64,000 nt of DNA, from NCBI GenBank assembly GCA_001725355.1, contig MEGD01000005.1, forward strand, positions 1 to 64,000. The letters run 5' to 3'. Shown in pieces: positions 58,904 through 64,000 of this stretch. The translations under genes and the position numbers were made by a program. The first letter of the stretch is position 1; each line of letters opens with the position of its first letter. The notes beneath the pieces are model-generated. The model worked only from the letters and a program-made list of their open reading frames with translations. It made no database searches and was not told the origin of the DNA. This stretch comes from Novosphingobium sp. SCN 66-18 (GTDB lineage Bacteria > Pseudomonadota > Alphaproteobacteria > Sphingomonadales > Sphingomonadaceae).

Positions 58904-59977
58904 TCAGGATTGGCGGAAAAATCGACGCCCGAGCAGGGTAAAGAGTTCATATTGAGACAATCCGCTGATCGCGGCCGCCGAAACGGGGTCATAATCGACC
59001 GTCAGCCAGTCGCCCTCGCCGCAACCGGGCACATCGTCCAGCGCGACGATAGTGAGGTCCATCGAGATTCGCCCCAGCACCGGAACGTGGACACCCCGCC
59101 ACGAAAGGCCGCCCTTGCCCGACCAGCAGCGCAGATAGCCGTCGGCATAGCCCAGTGCGATCACGCCCGCGCGCATCGCGCGCGGAGCAATGAAGGTGGC
59201 GTTGTATCCCACACCCTCGCCCGCCTCGATCCGGCGGACCTGCAGCACCGCCGCTTCGGGATAGGCGACCTGGCGGATCGTTCCCGCCATTTCCGCGCGC
59301 GCGATCCCGCCGTAAAGCGCCAGCCCCGGCCGCGTCAGGTCCGCATGATAGGCATCGCCCAGCATGATTCCCGCGCTGTTGGCCAGGCTGTAGCGCCGCG
59401 CCGGCACCTGCTGGCGCACATGTCCGAACCGGTCGAGCTGTTGCGCGTTCTGCGGCACGTCCTCGTCCGCCGAGGCCAGATGGCTGATGCAGCAATCGAT
59501 GGAAAGCGCACGCAGCACCGGGTCGCCCAGATCGCCCATCGCCAGACCCAGGCGGTTGATGCCCGTATCAACCATGACGTGGCACGCGCCACCGGCAGCG
59601 GCGGACCAGCGCCGGGCCTGCTCCAGCGAATTGAGCACCGGCCGCACGCCGCTTTCAAGCGCGAATGCCACGTCGGCATCGTTCAGCGGTCCATGCAGCA
59701 CGGCGATCTGCTCCGCCGGCACATGCGGCAACAGCGCCGCCGCCTCGCTCCAGTGCGCCACGAACCAGTCACGACACCCCGCGCGCGCCAGTTCCGGCAC
59801 CACTACGGTTGCCCCCATGCCATAGGCATCGGCCTTCACCGCCGCGCCCGCGACCGCCTTGCCCGACCAACCGTTCAGCGTCCGCCAGTTGTGGGCGAGC
59901 GACTCCCGGTCCAGCCTCAGGCGAAGCGCGGCGGGAGGAACAGCGAAACGGGTGGGATCAGACGGCATCGTCACCAT
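58904..59977 (-). CDS. alr: Alanine racemase
   Basis: 357 residues. PLP enzyme that makes D-alanine for peptidoglycan. PLP lysine Lys48 in AVKADAYGMG, second catalytic base Tyr in GVGYNATF, and VPVLGRISMDL near the C-terminal barrel; HVMVDTGINRLG and ISHLASADE are further family stretches. The start ATG 59977 (or the ATG three codons on) overlaps the end of the transporter gene by about 20 bases. Confidence 0.93.
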   Translation of the reverse strand: MVTMPSDPTRFAVPPAALRLRLDRESLAHNWRTLNGWSGKAVAGAAVKADAYGMGATVVVPELARAGCRDWFVAHWSEAAALLPHVPAEQIAVLHGPLNDADVAFALESGVRPVLNSLEQARRWSAAAGGACHVMVDTGINRLGLAMGDLGDPVLRALSIDCCISHLASADEDVPQNAQQLDRFGHVRQQVPARRYSLANSAGIMLGDAYHADLTRPGLALYGGIARAEMAGTIRQVAYPEAAVLQVRRIEAGEGVGYNATFIAPRAMRAGVIALGYADGYLRCWSGKGGLSWRGVHVPVLGRISMDLTIVALDDVPGCGEGDWLTVDYDPVSAAAISGLSQYELFTLLGRRFFRQS

Positions 59978-61574
59978 AGGCTTGTGGAGGACCGCCCTTT
60001 AGCCCCCACATCGCCACGAGGAAAGCCACCGCCACCACGACCCAGGTGTACCACAGGCCCGAGTAGGGATCGCCGGTCTTGGCCACGATAAGGCTCGATA
60101 TGAACGGCAGGAAGCCGCCGAAATACCCGGTGCCGATGTGATAAGGGATCGACATCGAGCTGTAGCGGATGCGGGGCGGGAACATTTCCGTCAGCAGCGC
60201 GGCGACCGGGCCGTAGGTAAAGCCGGACAGAGCCATCAGCAGCAACAGCGAGGCGATGATGCCGGCAATCTGCACCGGGCCGGGGCGAACCTTGGTGAAA
60301 TCATACCCGGCATCGGCCAGCGTCGCCTGCAAGGCCTTGGCGCGCCCTGCCTTGTCTCCCCAGGGATAGGCATCGAGCGGCAGAATGCGGTTCCCCGCGC
60401 TCAACGAAAGCGCCGGCGCGGTCTTCAGGCTATAGGGCACGCCCGATCCCGCCAGATCGGCCAGCAGCTTTCCGCACTGCGTCGATTGCTCGGTCGAAAA
60501 CGCGCTGTAGCTGCAATCCGGGCCAGCGACGGTGACCGGCGCGCGGCGTGCCTGTTCCGCCAGCGCGGGGTTGGCGGAGGCGCCCATCAGCCAGAATGCC
60601 GGGAACAGCAGCAGCAGCGTGGCGAGATATCCGATCACGATCGGCTTCTTGCGGCCGACCCTGTCGGAAATGTGGCCCGCCAGCAGGTAGAACAGCATGC
60701 CCACCGCCGCGCCCACGCCGACGACGATTTCGGCCAGGGTATCTTCCACGCGCATCGCCGATTTCAGGAACGAAAGGCCGGTGAACATCGCGGTGTACCA
60801 GATCACCGTCAGCCCGGCCGCGATGCCGAACAGCGCGATGAACAGGCGCTTCCTGTTGCCGGGATAGGTCAGGCTTTCGACGAAGGGATTGCCGGCGATT
60901 TCGCCCTGTTCCTTCATCGCCTGAAACACCGGGCTTTCCGACAGTTTCATGCGCATCCACAGCGATACCGCCAGCAGCGCCAGGCTGACGAGGAACGGCA
61001 CGCGCCAGCCCCAGTCCTTCCACACCGCCTCGCTCATCAGGCTCTTGCAGGTAAGCACCACGATCAAGCTGAGCACGAACCCGCCAACCACGCTGGCCTG
61101 GATATAGCTGGTGAAATAGCCGCGGCGGCCGGGTTCGGAATGCTCGGCGACATACACGGCGGCACCGCCGTACTCGCCGCCCAGCGCCAGCCCCTGCAGA
61201 ATGCGCAGCAGGATCACCAGCACCGGCGCGGCCATGCCGATGGTCGCGGCGGAAGGGATCAGGCCGACCCCCGCCGTGGCGATGCCCATCAGCGTAACCG
61301 TGACGAGGAACGTGTATTTGCGGCCGAGCCGGTCACCCAGAAAGCCGAACAGGATCGCCCCGAGCGGCCGGAAACCGAAGCCGACCGCGAAGACCAGCCA
61401 GAACAGCAGCATTTCCAGCGTGGCGTTGCCGGTAGGAAAGAACGCCTTGGACAGAATGGCCCCGAGCGTGCCGTAGATGAAGAAATCGTACCATTCGAAC
61501 ACGGTGCCGGCCGATGATGCGGCGATAACCAGCCGAATGTCCGCCGCGCTTGGTTCAGCGCCCGCTGCTGCCAT
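59958..61574 (-). CDS. MFS transporter, metabolite:H+ symporter (MHS) type
   Basis: 538 residues, twelve helices. VFEWYDFFIYGTLGAIL in helix 1, then FGFRPLGAILFGFLGDRLGRK and LRILQGLALGGEYGGAAVYVAEHS, mark the MHS family (ProP, KgtP, ShiA). A loop of about 90 residues between helices 8 and 9 (around 335-420), with two cysteines, is longer than normal and looks extracytoplasmic. Substrate a proline-, betaine- or dicarboxylate-like solute; not assignable. Confidence 0.92.
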   Translation of the reverse strand: MAAAGAEPSAADIRLVIAASSAGTVFEWYDFFIYGTLGAILSKAFFPTGNATLEMLLFWLVFAVGFGFRPLGAILFGFLGDRLGRKYTFLVTVTLMGIATAGVGLIPSAATIGMAAPVLVILLRILQGLALGGEYGGAAVYVAEHSEPGRRGYFTSYIQASVVGGFVLSLIVVLTCKSLMSEAVWKDWGWRVPFLVSLALLAVSLWMRMKLSESPVFQAMKEQGEIAGNPFVESLTYPGNRKRLFIALFGIAAGLTVIWYTAMFTGLSFLKSAMRVEDTLAEIVVGVGAAVGMLFYLLAGHISDRVGRKKPIVIGYLATLLLLFPAFWLMGASANPALAEQARRAPVTVAGPDCSYSAFSTEQSTQCGKLLADLAGSGVPYSLKTAPALSLSAGNRILPLDAYPWGDKAGRAKALQATLADAGYDFTKVRPGPVQIAGIIASLLLLMALSGFTYGPVAALLTEMFPPRIRYSSMSIPYHIGTGYFGGFLPFISSLIVAKTGDPYSGLWYTWVVVAVAFLVAMWGLKGGPPQAYGDDAV

Positions 61575-61640
61575 GGTCCGTCCTCTTCCCCGTTTGTAGC
61601 CCCCGCTCTAGCGAACGTGGCGGGATCGGGAAAGAGCCGT

Positions 61641-62069
61641 TCAAGCCCCCTGTTCAAGCGCGGAAAGCGCGGCCTCCCAGGCCAGCATGATCGCGCCATG
61701 GCGTGCCGGATAATCGCGGGCGACGGCGATCAGGTCGATGCCCGGCCAGTCCGGCATCGCGCCATCGCCCGCCAGCCATGCTGCCAGCGCATCGCGCGCG
61801 GCCGCGATGGCGGCGGCATCGCGCCCGATCGCGGCTTCGGCAAAAACGGACGCCGCCGCCTGCCCTACCGCGCAGGCGTGCGGCCGCAGGCCCAGCGCGC
61901 TGATCCTGCCATCGGCATCGGTCCGCAGCGCCAGCCCGATCGTGCTGCCGCAGCTGCGCGAGCGCGCCTCGCCCCGCAAGGGCAGGGCTTCATCCCATGG
62001 CCAGTTCGCCAGCCCCGCCGCCGCCGCCAGCATGGCCGGCGTGTAGAGAGCGCGCGCGGAACTGGCCAT
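61641..62069 (-). CDS. Degenerate IscU/NifU-like scaffold protein
   Basis: 142 residues. Fold of the IscU/SufU N-terminal domain: SRSCGSTIGLALRTDADGRI with Cys40 and PHACAVGQAAASVFAEA with Cys66. The third ligand of classical scaffolds (RxxCAxLxW) is missing: the matching stretch is RHGAIMLAW, with Ala126 in place of Cys. Assembly of a cluster on this protein is therefore doubtful. It follows cvpA by 3 bases on the same strand. Confidence 0.82.
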   Translation of the reverse strand: MASSARALYTPAMLAAAAGLANWPWDEALPLRGEARSRSCGSTIGLALRTDADGRISALGLRPHACAVGQAAASVFAEAAIGRDAAAIAAARDALAAWLAGDGAMPDWPGIDLIAVARDYPARHGAIMLAWEAALSALEQGA

Positions 62070-62072
62070 GCT

Positions 62073-62693
62073 TCAGTCTTCCTTGTCGGCGGACGTATCG
62101 GCGCGATGGCGTGTGGCCGACTTCCTGGCCGCTTTCTTGTGCGCGGCGGCCTTGTCCTTCTTTGCCTTGGCGGCTTCGTCGGCCTTGGCGTCCGCTTCCG
62201 CCGCCGCGCGGCGATCCGCGATCATCGTCATCAGTTCCTCGCTGGCCGCGTTTAGGAACGGATAGGTGCGCGCCTGCGAAATCCACATGGGCCGGCCGCT
62301 GACACCCCACACCACGTCATAACCGAAGACCAGGATCGAAAAGCCCAGAACGACGATGATGAACCCCTTCACCGCACCGAAGCCGAATCCCAGCAACCGG
62401 TCGATCGGCCCCAGCACCGAATTCCGGCTGGCGCTGCCCATTCTTCGCGCGATGAACCGCGTGATGCCATAAGGCACGATCAGCAGCAGCACGAAGGCGA
62501 GCACGCCGCCGCCGGTCTCGTTTTCCAGATAGGGGGTCAGCAGTTGCGTGAGCGGTTCGTGCAGGTAATGCACCGCGAACAGCGAGATGCACCACGCCGC
62601 CACGGCGAGGATTTCCTCCACGAAGCCGCGAAAGAATCCACCGATCGCGCCGACCGCGACGATCAGGAATACAACATAGTCGAAGCCGGTCAT
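62073..62693 (-). CDS. cvpA: CvpA-family membrane protein
   Basis: 206 residues, four hydrophobic helices: DYVVFLIVAVGAIGGFFRGFVEE, then AWCISLFAVHYL, and GVLAFVLLLIVPYGITRFIA with RNSVLGPIDRLLGFGFGAVKG, the CvpA signature. The C-terminal 45 residues are a charged, Ala/Lys-rich tail (AEADAKADEAAKAKKDKAAA) without a fold. Named for colicin V production, with general envelope-stress functions. radA lies 12 bases upstream on the same strand. Confidence 0.9.
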   Translation of the reverse strand: MTGFDYVVFLIVAVGAIGGFFRGFVEEILAVAAWCISLFAVHYLHEPLTQLLTPYLENETGGGVLAFVLLLIVPYGITRFIARRMGSASRNSVLGPIDRLLGFGFGAVKGFIIVVLGFSILVFGYDVVWGVSGRPMWISQARTYPFLNAASEELMTMIADRRAAAEADAKADEAAKAKKDKAAAHKKAARKSATRHRADTSADKED

Positions 62694-62705
62694 TGCCCGA
62701 TGAAA

Positions 62706-64000
62706 TTAGGAGCCGCCCACAATCCGGTCAACGAGATTTGGCAGCAATCGCAACGGCGCATAGCTGAGGCCGGCCACCTTCTCGGTGCTTCCATCGGGGC
62801 CATAGGCGCGAGAAAAGCCGAGTTTCGCGGCTTCCTTGAGGCGAATGGAACTGTGCGCCACGGGCCGGACTTCGCCCGCCAGCGATATTTCGCCGAACCA
62901 CGCTGCTTGCGCTGGCAGCGGCCGGTCGGCCAGCGCCGAAACCAGCGCCGCCGCGACCGCGAGATCGGCGGCCGGATCGGTCAGGCGATAGCCGCCCGCC
63001 ACGTTGAGATAGACTTCGGCCGCGGAAAAATTCAGGCCGCAGCGCGCTTCCAGCACGGCCAGTAGCATGGCCAGTCGTCCGCTGTCCCAGCCCACCACCG
63101 CGCGCCGGGGCGTGGCCCCGCTGGCGAGGCGCACGGTGAGCGCCTGGATCTCCACCAGCACCGGCCGCGTCCCTTCCAGCGCGGGGAACACCGAACTGCC
63201 CGGGACCGGTTCGTCCCGGCCCGACAGGAACAGCATGGAGGGGTTGCCGATCTCCTCCAGCCCCGCCCCCGCCATCGCGAAAACGCCGATCTCGTCCACC
63301 GCGCCGAAGCGGTTCTTCAACGCGCGCAGGATGCGGTACTGGTGGCTGCGCTCGCCCTCGAAGCTCATCACCACGTCGACCATGTGTTCCAGCACGCGCG
63401 GGCCGGCGATCGAGCCGTCCTTGGTGACATGGCCCACCAGCACCAGGGCGACGCCGTTTTCCTTGGCATAGCGAATCAGTTCGAACGCGCAGCCGCGCAC
63501 CTGGCTGACCGTGCCCGGCGCGCCTTCGATCTGGTCCGAATGCATCGTCTGGATCGAATCGATCACCAGCAGCGCCGGCGGCGTCATTCCGCCCAGCGTC
63601 GTCAGGATGTCGCGCACCGAAGTGTTGGACGCGAGCCGGATCGGCGCGTTGCCCAGGCCGAGCCGGTCGGCGCGCAGGCGCACCTGGTCGGACGCTTCCT
63701 CGCCGCTGATATAGACCGCCTCCGCGCCCGACAGCGCGATGCAGGCAGCCGCCTGCAACAGCAGCGTGGACTTGCCGATTCCCGGATCGCCGCCCATCAG
63801 GATCGCCGATCCCGGCACCAGCCCGCCACCGAGCGCGCGGTCGAATTCGGCAAGGCCGGTCTTGCGCCGCTCCGGCAGCTTGACGGGCTGATCGAGCGAA
63901 ACGAACGATACCAGCCGCCCGCCGCTCGACAGATCATGCCTGGCAGAAAACACCGTCTCGGGCGCTTCCTCCACCAGCGTGTTCCATTCGCCGCAATCGG
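62706..64000 (-). CDS. radA: DNA repair protein RadA, 5' end beyond window
   Basis: About 431 codons visible; the gene continues past base 64000, because the last bases read DCGEWNTLVEEAP, the end of the N-terminal zinc finger (the apparent GTG at 63974 is inside the gene). RecA-like ATPase that helps branch migration in recombination. Walker A GGDPGIGKSTLL, Walker B LLVIDSIQTM, the RadA motif LKNRFGAVDEIGVF, and the C-terminal Lon-protease-like domain with PRRAVVGWDSGRLAMLLAVL. Confidence 0.95.
   Translation of the reverse strand, partial: DCGEWNTLVEEAPETVFSARHDLSSGGRLVSFVSLDQPVKLPERRKTGLAEFDRALGGGLVPGSAILMGGDPGIGKSTLLLQAAACIALSGAEAVYISGEEASDQVRLRADRLGLGNAPIRLASNTSVRDILTTLGGMTPPALLVIDSIQTMHSDQIEGAPGTVSQVRGCAFELIRYAKENGVALVLVGHVTKDGSIAGPRVLEHMVDVVMSFEGERSHQYRILRALKNRFGAVDEIGVFAMAGAGLEEIGNPSMLFLSGRDEPVPGSSVFPALEGTRPVLVEIQALTVRLASGATPRRAVVGWDSGRLAMLLAVLEARCGLNFSAAEVYLNVAGGYRLTDPAADLAVAAALVSALADRPLPAQAAWFGEISLAGEVRPVAHSSIRLKEAAKLGFSRAYGPDGSTEKVAGLSYAPLRLLPNLVDRIVGGS

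Noticed and set aside
63903-63974. radA starting at GTG 63974 as a complete gene
   Set aside because: The frame stays open to the window edge and reads DCGEWNTLVEEAP, the end of the RadA zinc-finger region, so the true start is outside.
1-64000. CRISPR arrays, tRNA genes, insertion sequences or prophage
   Set aside because: Read for spaced direct repeats, cloverleaf-like tRNA segments, transposase or integrase motifs; none was recognised by eye.

Overview
The window reads as chromosomal DNA of a high-GC alphaproteobacterium of the Sphingomonadaceae, most likely Novosphingobium or a close relative. This rests on family-level recognition only: a TonB receptor with a DIVVTGTR plug motif, a large set of aromatic ring-cleavage genes, and a core block (RNase R, proS, phaR, alr, cvpA, radA) of the kind found in that group. 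I recognised no rRNA, tRNA, CRISPR array, transposase or phage gene.

Left part (1-14.4 kb): the tail of an outer-membrane porin; a fumarylacetoacetate hydrolase (FAH)-family gene divergent from a dehalogenase-like alpha/beta hydrolase and a quinone-dependent D-lactate dehydrogenase; an esterase-like hydrolase; an MFS exporter with its divergent LysR regulator; a propeller-type sensor kinase with a NarL-type response regulator; a ThrE-like exporter; and class II fumarase.

Middle (14.4-44.9 kb): an accessory aromatic-catabolism region. PoxB converges on fahA-hmgA (homogentisate branch). One AraC-type regulator (19.75-20.6 kb) lies beside an aldehyde dehydrogenase/DoxX pair. A class II aldolase gene is divergent from an aromatic-acid MFS transporter plus hydrolase, and both start codons sit in near-identical palindromes. 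A TPP enzyme is followed by a strong bidirectional hairpin. A nine-gene minus-strand operon (38.4 down to 27.9 kb) then runs TonB receptor, flavin monooxygenase, hydrolase, gentisate 1,2-dioxygenase, fumarylpyruvate hydrolase, maleylpyruvate isomerase, FAH-family protein, GntR regulator, BASS-type transporter, with 4-base start/stop overlaps at four junctions. A second, paralogous AraC regulator is divergent from the receptor. The plus-strand unit 40.35-44.9 kb joins a Tat-exported acetamidase-like protein, an AAHS-type transporter, a GlcG/HbpS-like protein, another FAH-family enzyme and a diheme cytochrome c lipoprotein. Fumarate released by FahA and by fumarylpyruvate hydrolase can enter the TCA cycle through FumC, and pyruvate can be used by PoxB or the PDH complex.

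Right part (44.9-64 kb): mostly housekeeping. It holds a GMC oxidoreductase, a BaiN-like flavoprotein, lpd, two small thioesterases and the PDH E2 gene, uspA, RNase R, a DUF805 protein, an M28 peptidase, proS, phaR, alr, an MHS transporter, a degenerate IscU-like protein, cvpA and radA (cut by the window edge).

Three genes carry visible lesions: the flavin monooxygenase (about 1 base missing near its end), lpd (about 49 bases missing, taking the second FAD motif) and phaR (about 8 bases missing). Whether these are real mutations or assembly errors cannot be decided here, but they affect how the window should be read.
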